Below, piece by piece: positions 22,737 to 35,011 of a DNA stretch of 64,000 bases. Source of the DNA: Sambucus nigra (Eukaryota; Streptophyta; Magnoliopsida; Dipsacales; Adoxaceae); the NCBI GenBank assembly GCA_949130495.1, contig OX422221.1:146043405-146107404 (forward strand), in the 5' to 3' direction. Every line of letters begins with the position of its first letter. Within the stretch, counting starts at the first letter, position 1. A program made the translations under genes and the position numbers. The notes below the pieces were generated by a model, which was not told the DNA's origin, searched no databases, and saw nothing but the letters and a program-made list of their open reading frames with translations.

Positions 22737-23877
22737 CTAATGACGGCTAGAAGACTCGAACGTGGAGGGATCACGCCAGGTATATGGATCGTATAAGTAA
22801 CGAGGCATAGCAACCTCGGCCCCACGAAAATGAGCAAATAGGTTCATTTGCGCTCTCGCCGTCATTGAAAAGTCACGCTCATAAGCACCACGAAAATCAG
22901 CAAAGCTCCTCTGAGAAGCATCCAGATATGCAGAAAAATCAGCCTGCAATGAGTCCATCCGAGAAGTAAACTCCCTCATCGGGCCCACCGAGTGAGGAAC
23001 ATGGACCGAGCCCTCTAGAAGATCCATCATTAGAGCGTCGAAGTCAAATGGGATCCCATCCGCAACATGTTCGAACAGGATTTGCTTCTTCCTATGCCAA
23101 TAAGGCTTGCCTAATCATTTCTATATAGCATCATCATCAAGTGACGAAGGTAGCCTATGGATTTTATCAGAAGCCATCTCCTCGTATCGTCCATCACGAC
23201 ATATCCTTGAAACTAGCTGAGCATACGGGAATGGCGGTGCCCTTGTCATAATTACGACAGTCAACATCCGCTGGAGCACTAAGGCAGGGAGACTAATAAT
23301 AGAATTGGAATCCAAAAGGTGGTACAAGAAGTGGTCCTGGGGCGAGCGAAGCACAAACTTCGTTTGAGTTGGAATTATGGAGTTAACGGTTACCAAGTAC
23401 ATTAAATGGTGAGAGTCGGGCATTAGCTTAGCGGGGAAAGAGTATCCCGCCCAAACGTGACCTAGCGCTAGATGCGCGATTAGGACATCATTGGGAATCA
23501 CAGCAACAGGGTCGCTTGAAGGATAACCATACTCCTCCGGGTTGTCGATATCTCCCAACAATCGAGACAAAATAGCCTTTGAAATTTTCAATCTTCTACC
23601 CCTAACAAAAGCTTCATAATTCCAGCTCTAATTGGGACGAGTGAACCATAAAACCTTTAAACATGTTCTTCATTCACATCACCCCCTCAGCTAAGTGAGC
23701 CTCCCGATGGAATTTTTGGAAATGTCTCCTAACCTTCTTAGGAAAATCATTGAGCTTCATTGGGTGCTCAATAGCAATGGCTCTATTCGATGGGAACCAG
23801 TCTCGCTCCTACTTGGATCAGAAGGATTCAAAACCATTTCTATCAGTTATATCATTGGAGGTAGGTTTTTGAGCCAT
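22737..23877 (-). pseudogene. Env-like / putative plant transposon-domain ORF of element A
   Basis: From a start at 23877 (MAQKPTSNDITDR) the protein runs through EAFVRGRRLKISKAI and LSRLLGDIDNPEEYGY to a middle domain (23121-23591, 156 codons) with FVLRSPQDHFLYHLL. It ends in a helical piece (22737-23030) with repeated Phe/Ala/Arg (LDASQRSFADFRGAYERDF). The FVRG...LLGD pattern is typical of the third ORF of Athila/Calypso elements, often labelled env-like or putative plant transposon protein. No clear signal peptide or transmembrane segment is visible, so a true envelope role is not supported. Stops lie near 23825 and 23665, with frame changes near 23650 and 23110. Confidence 0.65.
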
Positions 23878-24516
23878 ATCGAACCTATAAAAGAAATCAA
23901 TTCGATACACACACAATTAGTGTAATGCATAAAATCAATTAGCGTGAAAGGGGGTTCGGGAAGGAACGAAGGGGTGCATGTCAAAAGAAAAAATGGTGGA
24001 TACGCGTAACCGACATGCACTCCTCTCAAATGTGGGATACCTAATGTGGACGTTCGATAAACAAAGCAAAAATGGGACAATTAGGCTCAACCTGCCCACT
24101 GGGGCATTTTAGTGAACATTTGGTGTGCACTATCAGCAAACTAGGGAGAATAATGCCTATGATTCATTAAAAAACCCAACAAATATACTTAATCAACAAA
24201 AAATTAATCATAAGATGTATTTGTTGGATATTTTTAAAATTCAGTGGAAAGCAATTGGCATTTTAATGAATCACAAGCAAAATAAGAAAATATAATGGAT
24301 ATCCCCTAGTTTGAACATAAAGCATACAAATTTCCTATTAAAATCACATTAGAAATGAAGCTCGAGATGTTACTTTGGATGAGTATGCTGAGGATTAGAG
24401 AGAAAATGAGTAGGTAACAGTGTGAGAAAATGAGAGGAAATGTGGGGCTTATAAGGGAGGGGGAATGAATAGAGTAAAAAGAGGTGAAATGAATCGAGGC
24501 AGAATATGAAAGGCTG

Positions 24517-24810
24517 GGAACCCGAATCGATTCGCAGGTGTGCGAATAGATTCGCAAGAACTTGGAAGCCTTCCTGGGAACGAATCGATTTTCAAGTGTG
24601 CGAATCGATTCAAAATCGTCCTACTTTTTTAATGTAGAGACCCAAATCGATTCGCAAGTGTGCAAATCGATTCGCTAAATAGTGAAATTAGCTAGTGAAA
24701 GGTACAGAGTCGATTCGCAAGTGTGCGAATCGAATCGCAAATCGGGACCTGACACTTTTCCAACCTTTGAATTGATTTGCAAGGGTGTGAATCGATTCGC
24801 TGATCGAGAT
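24517..24810. repeat. Five-copy array of ~60-bp palindromic units between pol and env-like ORF
   Basis: Units start near 24520, 24580, 24642, 24706 and 24767. Each has the form (C)GAATCGATTCGC-AAGTGTG-CGAATCGATTC with a different linker. The same unit occurs twice in each LTR of A. This gap otherwise holds no gene. Confidence 0.85.
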
Positions 24811-24988
24811 CCAAACTTTCTGCTTAACTGTTCACAACTCTCATTGGATTTCAAAGATTGGACTGCTATTTCTTGGCTCTAAGGACCCTAAATGATATAA
24901 CTAAGATATTTAACTAGTCTGGGATAAAAATAATGCAACCCCACAAGTTCTAGGGGTTTCTCAACACAGAATTGCAATTTTGAGAGTC

Positions 24989-26319
24989 CTATTCGGCCCC
25001 GTAAACGGGGTCGGACAACGAAATTGACTCAAAAAAAGGGTCAAATGCCTCTAAAAAGGGTTTTAAGCATTGACCATTCACCTTAAATCGGTTCCCATCT
25101 TTGGGGTCTTCTATCTCAATCGCACCTTGAGGATAAACTGTCCTAACCACAAACGGACCCGTCCATCTCGATCTCAACTTTTTCAAAAATAAATGGAGTT
25201 TGGAATTGTACAAAAGTACTCTTTGATCGGGGTGAAAGGCTTTTTAAAATATGCTTTTATCGAGTCTCTCTTTCACCCATTGCTTAAAAATTCTCTCACT
25301 CTCATACGACTCATTTCGAATCTCCTCCAACTCATCGAGTTGGATCATTCTTTTGTTTCCAGCTTTGTCCAAGTCGAAGTTTAACTTCTTTATCGCCCAA
25401 TAGGACTTATGCTCAAGTTCAACAGGAAGATGACAAGGCTTGCCATACATAAGCCTAAAGGGAGACATTCCAATGGAACTTTTATAGGTCGTGTGGTATG
25501 CCCATAATGCGTCAGTGAGTCTCGGGGACCAATCCTTACGGTTGGGATTGACCGTCTTTTCAAGGATATGCTTAATCTTTCTATTGGACAGCTCAGCTTG
25601 GCCACTATTTTGAGGGCTGCAGGTTGTTCCAACTTTATGTACAATCCCATACTTTCTTATAAGGTCCGCAAATGGAGCATTACAAAAATGCGATCAGTTG
25701 TCGCTAATGATCGCCTTTGGAGTTCCAAAGCGCAAAAGTATATGTTCCCTAAGGAACTTTATCACCACTAGATGATCATTGGTCTTTAGTGATATGGCTT
25801 CCACCCACTTAGAGACGTAATCAACCGCCAATAGGATGTAAAGATTGCCAAAATAAGGGAGAAAAGGGATAATGAAATCGATTCCCTAACAGTTAAACAC
25901 CTTAATCTCAATTTGGGGGACATTGGCATCATGTTTTGACGAGTTATGGCTCCCAATTTTTGGCAACGCTCACACAAAATGTAGATTTCATGGGTATCCT
26001 TGAAGAGTGTAGGCCAATAAAATCCTCTTTGCAAAATCTTTACAGCGATTTTCTTCGAAGAAAAATGGCCTCCACACTCTTGCGAGTGGGAGAATTGAAT
26101 AACTCTCTTAATCTCTTCATCGAGAACGCACTTTTGAATGATTTTTTCCGTGTAGATTTTAACCAAGTAGAGGTCATCGAAGAAAAACCTACGCACCCAC
26201 ACAAAAAACTTCATCTTCTTTTGAGGGGTCCAATGGGATGGAATATAACCCTTCACGAGGTAGTTCACAATATCAGCGAACCAAGGCAGAGAGTAAGCGG
26301 AGAATAGTTGTTCATGGAA
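24989..26319 (-). pseudogene. Integrase of element A
   Basis: Starts after FHEQLFSAYSLPWFADIVNY. The zinc domain reads HSQECGGHFSSKKIAVKIL through CERCQK (H...H...CxxC). Core pieces include MDFIIPFLPYFGN, the DYVSKWVEA segment, a second-Asp region (AIISDN) and the [14 protein letters not shown] segment; Glu is kept. The C-terminal part is well preserved ([19 protein letters not shown], then LRSRWTGPFVVRTVYPQGA, the GPF/Y motif). Stops and frame changes near 25890, 25650 and 25240 break it into four pieces. The sequence is of Athila type, without a chromodomain. Confidence 0.88.
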
Positions 26320-27385
26320 GTATTGGCTTGCTTGTCTTGGGACAAAGGATGGTAATATTATCGATCGGAGAATCTACCAGTCCCAGTCCATAGTAAGCAA
26401 ACAAGACAGTTAGCTTACACAAACAAGGTTTCAGAATCTGGAAATTACAACTTTTAAAAACCCAAAAAACTGTTTCTATGGCCATTTTGTGTTAACAAAA
26501 ACGTGAGATAACATCGACCCATGGGTGTTTGGTCATCGTCAAATTTTTAGGGGCCTTGAGAAGGAATCATCATGTGTGTACACGTGCCCGTTACGTATGT
26601 CTGTACACGTGCCAGCGACAAAAGTCATACATGCACACACGCTCGCTCATATACGCTCGATTATACATGTGTGCTCATACATGCGCATGAAGAGAAGTTA
26701 CATACGCACGTGAACACACACACGAACATAAGGCAAGTGGAGCCAGGGATCCAGGGCCCGGTGGATCCCTGGCGGAAGGATAGAGAGGGAGTGAGGTAAT
26801 GTAGTGAATGAACGAGCCGAAAGAGACTCAATAATATCAAACTCCCCGGAGGGGAGGGGAGACTAACAACTCCAGAACCACAAAACACTGGGGGACAAGG
26901 GGGATGCAGTCTCCCGCAGTCGAGGGCTTAGCGTATTCAAGCCCGAGAGTGCAAAGGCTACTCCAAGTAGCCGGGCGATGAGTCAATGGATGGGGCCGCT
27001 GATCCTTGATCTGAGACTAGAGAGCGAGTTCGACAGACTGGGTTTGACGCCTTTCTTGATGATTAAAGTCTTCAAACCTTCCCTGAGCTTGAAGCCATCA
27101 ATCCCTTCTTTCCCAAGCCTTTTCGAGCGTTTCCCTCTCCCACTTCTTGAGCAGACTACCCATTTTTGCCAAATGACTGGCCTGACCTCTGAAACCTAAG
27201 ACTACTTCCCCCTTTTCCTTTTCTAATGAGGCTGGCTATGCCTTGACTACTGATGCATATGGCTCTCGATCTAGAGTAGAGCTACTGGTTCAACAACTTC
27301 TATTGGAAGTTGTAGTGGTTCTTCAATAACATTGTTAATAGCATTGCCAATATTAAAAGCGTCATCAACTGCTAAAGACCTCAAT
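26320..27385. other. GC-rich foreign block between RNase H and integrase of element A
   Basis: The pol reading stops after FEAPKE on the right and resumes at FHEQLF on the left; about 1 kb between has no pol similarity. Its base composition is visibly richer in G/C than the rest of the window, and it contains alternating CACGTG/GTACAC-like words (26575-26730) and a perfect 10-bp hairpin CCAGGGATCC/GGATCCCTGG (26743-26752, 26763-26772). The text resembles plant mitochondrial intergenic DNA in style, but that is an impression only. No retroelement motif or tRNA was recognised; short ORFs here have no family features. No clean target duplication was found. Confidence 0.5.
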
Positions 27386-27394
27386 AATGGGGAG

Positions 27395-28960
27395 TTACTC
27401 TTTAGGTGCCTCGAACGTCAAACACGATATGTGCTCGACCATGACATTCTCAACTCCCTTTTTGTCCATGATAGTCAAATTGAACTCTTGGAGTAAAATC
27501 ACCCACCTTATCAAACACGGCTTAGCGTCCTTCTTTGTAAGAAGGTATTTTAATATCACGTGATAAGTAAAACAAACAATGGGAGATCCCACTAAGTACG
27601 CTCAAAATTTATCCAAGGCATATACAACTGCTAGTAACTTTTTCTCGATGGTCGAATAGTTCAATTGCGCACCGTTAAGAGTCCAACTCGCATAGTAAAT
27701 CACATGGGGCTTTTTATTGCTCATTTGTCCCAACACTGCCCCAACAACAAAGTCGCTAACATCACACATCAACTCAAAAGGTAAAGTCCAGTCAGGGGCT
27801 TTCTTAATAGGAGCGGTGGTAAGCATAATTTTCAACTTCTCAAAAGTTGCTTGACACTCATCAGTCCATTCAAATGGGGTCTCCCTAGAGAGGATATTAC
27901 ATAGAGGCCTAGCAATGGAGATAAAATCCTTTATGAATCTTCTATAAAACCCGACATGCCCAAGGAATGACCTCATATCTTTGAGGGTTTTTGGAGTGGG
28001 TAAATTGGCAATGACCTCAGTCTTAGCCTTATCCACCTCCATACCTTCCATGGACACTATGTGTCCGAGAATAATCCCTTTTGTGACCATGAAATGGCAC
28101 TTTTCACAGTTTAGCACGAGATTCTTCTCTACACACCTAGACAAAACTTTTTCGAGGATAGAGAGGCAATGGTCATAGGAGTTACCAAAGACACTAAAAT
28201 CGTCCATGAATACCTCCAAACCTCTCTCTACCATATCACTGATCATACTAAGGATGCACCTTTGGAAAGTTACCGGCGTATTACATAATCCAAAGGACAT
28301 TCGTATGTAGGCGAAAGTCCCAAATGTTCATGTGAATGTTGTTTTGTCTTGGTCCTTAATATCAAGATCGATTTGGTTATACCTATTATATCCATCGAGG
28401 AAATAGTAAAAAGGGTGGACGAAAACACGTTCCAACATTTGTTCGATAAAAGGAAGGGGTAAATGATCTTTCAAGATCATGGCATTCAGTTTCCTATAAT
28501 CTATGCATACATGCCACCCAGTGGTGGCGCATTTGGTTATCAATTCTCCCTTAGCATTCTTGACGACCGTGACTCCTGATTTTTTGGGAACCGCGTGTAT
28601 CGGACTCACCCATTTGCTGTTCAATATGGGGTATATTATGTCTGCATCTAACAACTTAATTACCTCCGCTCTCACCACTTCTTTCATAACCGGGTTTAAC
28701 CTACGTTGCATCTCATGGTAGGGCTTTGCATCCTCCTCTAAATGGATTTTGTGAGTGCAAATTAAAGGGCTAATTCCCTTCAAATTCGCGATGGACCACC
28801 CGAAAGCACCCTTATACCTTTTTAACAAGTCCATCAACTTTTGTTCTTGAGTCTCCTCGAGGACAGATGAGACAACGATGGGATATATCTCATTATCTCC
28901 CAAATATGCATATTTTAATTTGACCGGCAATTTCTTGAGATCAAGCTTGGTAAATCGCAC
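27395..28960 (-). pseudogene. Reverse transcriptase and RNase H of element A
   Basis: A 210-codon piece (28328-28960) holds KLPVKLKYAYLGDNE, the linker to RT, CTHKIHLEEDAKPYH and the fingers/palm segment SPIHAVPKKSGVTVV and DYRKLNAM. A 232-codon piece (27602-28300) holds MSFGLCNTPVTFQRC, the intact catalytic box FMDDFSVFG, SFLGHVGFYRRFIKDF and the start of RNase H. RNase H ends in 27395-27592 (LTKKDAKPCLIRWVILLQEF, ENVMVEHISCLTFE). Breaks are confined to about 28310-28330 and 27595. The pattern (LPLPFIEQMLERV, GYNRYNQI) is Athila lineage. Confidence 0.92.
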
Positions 28961-29259
28961 ATCTGAGGGAACCTCCTATGAGTCTCGAGGAGGTAAGTCC
29001 TCAAAAGTGAAACACCAATTAACATCGTCAATTATATCATCCTCATATAACAACAAACTCATAAACTTGACTTCTTCATCATACGAAGAATAGTCATTCT
29101 CCAAGTCAATTGAGTTCAATAAACACCCCTCCAAAGGATTCAAGAAATAAGTAGCAACAAAATGCTCCTGTCCTGGAAATCATCATCATCACACATTTTC
29201 TTTGCGATTTTAAAAATGTTCATCTCCAAAGTCATGTTTCCAAATGTGAGATTCATTTG

Positions 29260-29580
29260 TCAATTCGTAGCATTAATTAATGCATTCGAAGTTGCTAGGA
29301 AAGGATGAGCAAGGATGATGGGAGTAGTGTTACTACTCGGAGAAATCGGGTGAGTGTTCAAAACCACAAAGTCCACCGAAAAATAAAATTTGTTAACTTG
29401 GATTATGACATCCTCTACAACTCCCCTTGGAACCTTAACGGAGCAATCTGCTAATTGTAGGGTTATCTTAGTGGGTTTGAGGTCTCCTAAACCGAGTTGT
29501 TCATACACATAGTATGGTATAAAATTCACACTACTGCCAAAGTCGAGCAAAACTTTCTCGATCTTGAAGTTACCTATCAC
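29260..29580 (-). pseudogene. Aspartic protease of element A
   Basis: MIGNFKIEKVLLDFGSSVNF: the active-site triplet is Asp-Phe-Gly where Athila proteases usually have Asp-Leu-Gly, followed by Ser-Ser. The flap and second half (ITLQLADCSVKVPRGVVEDV) and the ILAHPFLATSNALI end are clear. A long linker (to about 28960) joins it to RT. Confidence 0.85.
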
Positions 29581-29762
29581 ACAAGATATAGTGGGACAAT
29601 TGGGGTCTTTGTACCTGGGAGGTAGTTCGGACTGAATTATTGAGCTAGCATTTTTGGCAAAAAAATCCTCACAAATAACTTCCTCTTAACAGTGATCAAG
29701 TCCTTTAAGAACTTAGCATAAGCGGGAACTTTTTTAATCGCATCTAAAGGGGGAATGTTGAT

Positions 29763-31417
29763 TTACACTTGTTTGAACATCTCTAGGATGTCTACATTGT
29801 TAACATTTCCCTTAGGAGGAATGAGCCTTTGGGGATAAGGCATAGGAATGGGAAACTTGGGAATTACTTTCGGCTCTACTTGAGGTTCCTCATCCTTTTC
29901 TTTTGAGGAAGCGTCTTCGACCTCTAATGGGTCGAACGAGACTTCCTTACTAACGATAGGTTGTGGAGGAGGGATTGATTTATCAGCAACTTTCCTGCTT
30001 CGTAGAACGGCAATAGCCTTTACTTGATCGGGAGGGGGACTCGAAGTGTCGATCACACAATATTAACCAACGGGCCTTTGGGGTTGAAAAAGGAACTTTC
30101 CCTGCTCTTGGATAGTTAATGATGAGGCTAACTTTGAAATTTCTTTCTCAAGCCTCGCATTTGTGGCTTTTTAAGAAGTCATAAAATATTGAAGAGCTTA
30201 TTCAGGACTTCTCTTGTTCGGGTGAGCATATGGGGGTAAAGGAGGAGGATTAGGTCCCAGGGTTGGACATTGCATTTGCACTTGAGTAGGAGGAAGTTGA
30301 TTATAAGGTTGTTGGTAATTTTGAGGCGGTGGAGGATTGTGATAATTGGGAGGAAGTGTATTTTGAGCATGTTGGGATTGCCTATAAGAGAAACCAGGGT
30401 GGTTTCTCTACGATGGATTGTACCCTTCTCCAAGAGGAGTCGTAAACTGTTTCTTGTACGTGGCCATAGCATTTGCTTGATCATGAAGCATAAATTTGTA
30501 AGCTGGGATTGTAGGACAATCCTTCATTGAGTGATCTTACACGTCGCATATGGCGCACGACTCTTTTATGTGGGATAGAGAAGGATTAACGAGTTCTCGA
30601 TTCCTTTGATCTATGGCTTTGATGCTCTTAGTGAGTTGATCTACTATCAAGGACATATCATCCCCTTCGGCGAGGTTATATATCCCATGTCTTGAGGCAG
30701 GCAGAACGAATGAGCACGAATTGAATTTGTTAGGGTTCGAGGTGTCCCAAGCTTGGGTCGTCTCGGCATAATATTAGAAGTGTGACCATTCATCATCCGA
30801 GTCAAGTCCAAAGAACTCACCGGAGCACATCGTCTCCACCATTTGCTTAGCATTTAAGGTAAGCCCATTATGGAAAAAGGAGATTAATCTCCATTTCTTG
30901 AATTCGTGATGAGGGAACTTATGGAGTAGCTCGTTAAATCTCTCCCAACATCGCTCTCGAAGGTCTCACCCTCGCTTTGAGAGAAGGTTTCAATTTGACC
31001 TTTTAAAGCATTAGTGCGATGCGTTGGGAAAATTTTCTTTAAAAATTACGCTTGCATATCGCGCCAACTACCTACTGAATTAGGACCTAAGGACCAAAGC
31101 CAAGTTTTGTCTTTTTCCTTTAAGGAAAACGGGAAGAGTTTCAGACGGGTTACGTCAAGAGGACAGTTTTGATCGCTAAATGTAGCGCAAACCTCCTCAA
31201 ACTCATGGACATGAAAATAAGGTTGCTCACTTTCCATTCCATGGAAAGTTGGAAGAAGTTGGATCATTCCATTACGAAAATGGAATTGAGAACCATTATA
31301 AGGGAAGATGATACATGAAGGAGAGGTGGTCCTCTCCGGTTGCAAGTAGTCTCTTATGGGTCGATAGGGAGGATCAACTTCACTTTGACTACCATGCTTA
31401 TTTACATTATCGGCCAT
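29763..31417 (-). pseudogene. gag of element A
   Basis: The N-terminal 123 codons (31046-31417; MADNVNKHGSQSEVDPPYRP) include IQLLPTFHGMESEQPYFHV and LKLFPFSLKEKDKTWLWSL, the Athila capsid signature. A stop follows WRDMQA, but the sequence continues in the same sense (FLKKIFPTHRTNALKGQIE). A zinc-knuckle relic near 30510-30560 reads CAIC-x5-H-x4-C with a stop inside. The C-terminal linker 29763-30056 has the KAIAVLRSRKV and PYPQRL words typical of the gag-protease joint. ORFs at 30179-30484 and 30647-30853 are other-frame fragments. Confidence 0.85.
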
Positions 31418-31657
31418 AGTCGTGGGTTTGGAGTGGGCTCTGGTATAAGTAGAGATTAAATTGGAAGGAGTTGGAGATGGTCTCCAATAATCTTAACATT
31501 CGCTAGACGACGGGGATTCTAGGATACGAATTAGATTGCTATCGCTCGCGTCTTGCATTAATGGGATTTGGATTGGTTTTTGGAAACCGTGTTGTCACGG
31601 TGACCATAGGGAACGTACAAGTGTAAATAGAAATTCTAAAACCTAAAATTGTTATCG

Positions 31658-31676
31658 ATCCCCGACAACGGTGCCA
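31658..31676 (-). other. Primer-binding site of element A (tRNA-Asp type)
   Basis: On - it reads TGGCACCGTTGTCGGGGAT, six bases after the 5' LTR end. It is close to the TGGCGCCGTTGCCGGGG consensus used by Athila elements. Confidence 0.85.
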
Positions 31677-31682
31677 AAAACT

Positions 31683-33055
31683 TGGTTGCCTCTAAAGAGT
31701 GTATATAATTCAAGTGCAAATCATCGCAATAAGTAGTAATCGGGCAAGATCGGGTATCGTATTCCTAAGGGATTGGAAACTCCTAAGAGAACAAGATTAG
31801 GATGAAGATAATTCTCTAAATGTCACAAAAGGAAAGTGTAAAAGATGATTTAACTGTTTGAAAATGTGATAGTGATTAAACGCTAAACTATCATGCGTGG
31901 TACTTAACAATTAACACATTACTTACAAAGATTAAATAGAATCGAACTAAGTTAAGGTTAAGTTCAAGATAATAAGGGATTTAGAATCATTCTCCCACCT
32001 TGGATTCGCTAATAGAGATGATAGGACTTAGTTTAAATTGATTCTAATCGAGCATAACTAATTAGATCCAAACACCAACCATGTAGAGATCAACTCATCA
32101 ATGGAAGATTATGGTTAGTTAATTATTGCTAAAATGGGTTGGGGTTGTAGTAAAGCATCAAACACTAACCCTTGCATGACAAGGAGAGTTAAGAAACTAG
32201 GATACTCTAATAACAACACATGAAATTCAATTAGAGCAATTAGAAACCAAACCCTAAATATGAAGTTCAAGCATCCAAGGTGGGATTATGATCCCCAACC
32301 TTAGGTTTAGCTACTCATACTAGGAATAGGATTAAACATGCAAAGGAACAACATATTTAAACAATTCATCTAGTTTAAACATACAACAATACAAGATAAG
32401 GTCATAAATGCAAACTAAAGCTAATAAAGCAATTAAGGTGGATATGGGTGAACAAAGTTTGCATCAAACACCACTAAATTGTAGTAATTAAAGCTTTCCA
32501 TGCAGTTGAAAACAATAAATAGTTTTGACCTAGGAGAGAGAAGAGAATGTTTTCTATATCCAAGAAAATATCCCAAGTAAAAATATCCCTACAAATGAAG
32601 GAAAAAACAAGGATAAAAACCAAAAAATCTAACCATAATGGCAAACTAGTAAATAGGAAGAAAATTAAAATCCTGTATACTCGAATCAATTTGCAGGTGT
32701 GTGAATCGATTAGCTGATAAGAATATGACTCATTGTCCGCACCCGAATCCATTCGCAGGTGTTGGAATCAATTCAGACCTTCCCTCCAAATCAGCCTCCA
32801 TGCTTTGGCTTTATTTTCCCCAAGCCTCACCAAATCGTTCGTAACTTCCTCATTCTAAATAGAATTCAAGCACCGTCAGAGGCCACGCAAAGATGAGAAG
32901 AGGAATCCAACTTCCGTGAAGAGATAGGGATCAAACACTGAATGCTAAATTTACTAAAATGCCCCCGACATTACGACAGTCAACAAAACTTCTCCGGGAA
33001 TCAATCAAACTTCAAACTTGCATTCTAGAGGCCTAAAAAAGATCAATTAAGATAC

Positions 33056-33114
<59 letters not shown>

Positions 33115-33226
33115 ATGAAATCATAAATTAGTCAATAAACAAGCAAAAGAACAGGGAACTACATGCACGGGAATGCTAGAATGTATAACTTAACGGGGTT
33201 AATAGTACAATAAAAGTGACAAATCA
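31683..33226 (-). repeat. 5' LTR of element A (1544 bp)
   Basis: Colinear with 19196-20727 and ends at the TAGAC duplication. Differences include a longer AT microsatellite (33059-33110) and decayed palindromes at about 32683-32773. Confidence 0.9.
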
Positions 33227-33568
33227 TAGACTGAATCACCAAATCTGCTCATTTTCTACCAATAAAGGCCACTGACTCATTTCAAAATATCAGTAAGCTC
33301 TACATTCGAGAAATTGTCCGATTACATAGAATTCCTTTATCCATCGTGTCAGATAGAGATTCCAATGGGTACTAAAGTTCATTTAAGTACCACATTCCAC
33401 CCACAAACGGATGAACAATGAGAACATACAATCCAAACATTAAAAGATATGCTACGCGCTTGTGCGTTAGATATGCCCGACAACTGGAATGTACGTCTAC
33501 CCCTTGTTGATTTTTTATATAACAATAGTTATCAGACCAGTATTAAAGTTGCCCCGTTTGAAGCTTTA
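33227..33568 (+). pseudogene. Integrase core of element B, middle fragment
   Basis: Continues from 19195 across the TAGAC duplication: TKSAHF, YIREIVRLHRIPLSIVSDRD (second catalytic Asp), HPQTDEQ-type segment near 33395, then DMLRACALDMPDNWNV and YNNSYQTSIKVAPFEAL. It is cut at 33568 by the hAT element and resumes in frame at 37723. Confidence 0.85.
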
Positions 33569-34178
33569 CAGGGTTATAAACGAATATTCGAAAATTCGCA
33601 TCCATCTGATATCCAAATTTGGGGATATTTATCCAAAAAAATGGAAACGGATACGAATATGGATACTCTATAAAAATATCTGAGAAAACGGATACGAATA
33701 GTACTAGTATCCGACACGGATAATCCGTATCCGATGCGGAGTATCCATTTTATCGGATATCTGTATCCATCAAATATATGTTTAAAATATTACTAATAAT
33801 ATTAGTATTAGTATTACTAATAAAATAATATTAAAAAACTTTAATCATTTATTCCCTAAAACAAAACAAACACATACTCCACTCAAAACAAAAACACCCT
33901 AAAGTGATTATTTTATTGGGTATATTATAAAATTCCATGTATTATTATTTTATTGGGTATATTATCATGGAGTTACACTAAAGTTACAATGCACCCTATC
34001 ACAAACAACATACACCCACTAAAGAATATATACTCCACTCAAAAAAAAAAATAACCTAATTTCATTTCATTTCTCTTTCGTATAAAACAAAAGAAAGGAA
34101 ACCCTCATTTCACTACAAAAAAAACTCTCATTCCGCCACCTCCCCCTCCGCCGCATCAGTCCGTCGTTGTTCATTAAC

Positions 34179-34424
34179 CCCATCACCGCTTCTCATTAAC
34201 CCCTCTGCTACGCCTCAACTACACCGCTCCGTCGTTGTGCATCCCCTCCTCCTGCAACAGTAAGTTTGCAACAACAGGTACATACAAAATAAAAATACAA
34301 ATATATAACTGTATTTATATATTGTTCATGTGGTTGTTCATTAGTTTCCTTAATTATAAATAAATGTAGGAGACAAACAACAAAGTAAAGAGATGGTTTT
34401 GATTGTAATGAGAATTGAAGTTAA
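34179..34424. repeat. 246-bp direct duplication, left copy
   Basis: Starts CCCATCACCGCTTCTC and ends GAAGTTAA directly before the LTR start TGATAAG at 34425. The same 246 bp recur at 36960-37205 with only about four or five single-base differences. Confidence 0.95.
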
Positions 34425-35011
34425 TGATAAGCACCCAAAACTGTACAATTTTATTCCCCGAATAGATGTATTTTAGTTGCTAATTCTCGACAATATGGGT
34501 CTTATGCGCTTAATTGTTCAATATGCAGGCTTAATGTGCATTGCAGAGTTCAAACGCTTAAATCATGACAATTGCGCGTTTTATGGAGCTAATTATCAAT
34601 CTCGTAACCGTACCCGAGCCTAAACCTAGCCTAAACCCTATGTGTATTTTGTTTGTCCCTTTTTATTATTTTTTAGATTTTTAGTTTGAGTTATTTTATG
34701 TTTTAGGATTTATTTTAGATTTATTTAGAATTTTTAGGTTTTAATTTCTATTTTTATATTTTATTTTTATTAGTATAAGTTTATTTTATTTTGATTTTAT
34801 TAAGTTTTTAGTTTTAGTTTTTATTTTATTTTAGTCTTATTTTATTAGGATTAGTTTTAGGAATTTATTTTTAGTTTTATTAGATTTTATTTTTTTAGGA
34901 CTTTAATTTTTAAGTTTAATAGATTTGCATTTACATTTTTATTTTTATTTTTTAATTTCTTTTTAGTTTTATTGAATCTTTATTTTATTTTTAGAATAGG
35001 AATTTAATTTT

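Larger units (their letters stand above)
19196..33226 (-). mobile_element. Element A: Athila-like Ty3/gypsy retrotransposon with env-like ORF
   Basis: Complete element with LTRs at 19196-20727 and 31683-33226, flanked by a perfect TAGAC duplication (19191-19195, 33227-33231). On the - strand the order is 5' LTR, PBS (tRNA-Asp type), gag, protease, RT, RNase H, integrase, palindromic array, env-like ORF, long 3' region, PPT, 3' LTR, the Athila/Calypso plan. The first 200 bp of the two LTR outer ends differ at roughly one base in ten by eye, so it is not young. A GC-rich block (about 26320-27385) is lodged between RNase H and integrase. Confidence 0.92.

Noticed and set aside
22737..23877. True viral envelope gene in element A
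   Set aside because: No visible signal peptide, cleavage site or transmembrane anchor; the pattern fits the Athila third ORF.
24517..24810. CRISPR-like repeat/spacer array
   Set aside because: Plant nuclear context; units are imperfect palindromes with unequal linkers, also found in the LTR, and no cas genes.
26661..26888. Overlapping ORFs in the GC-rich block (26525-26888)
   Set aside because: Short, overlapping on both strands, spanning the CACA/GTGT-like simple sequence; no motif.
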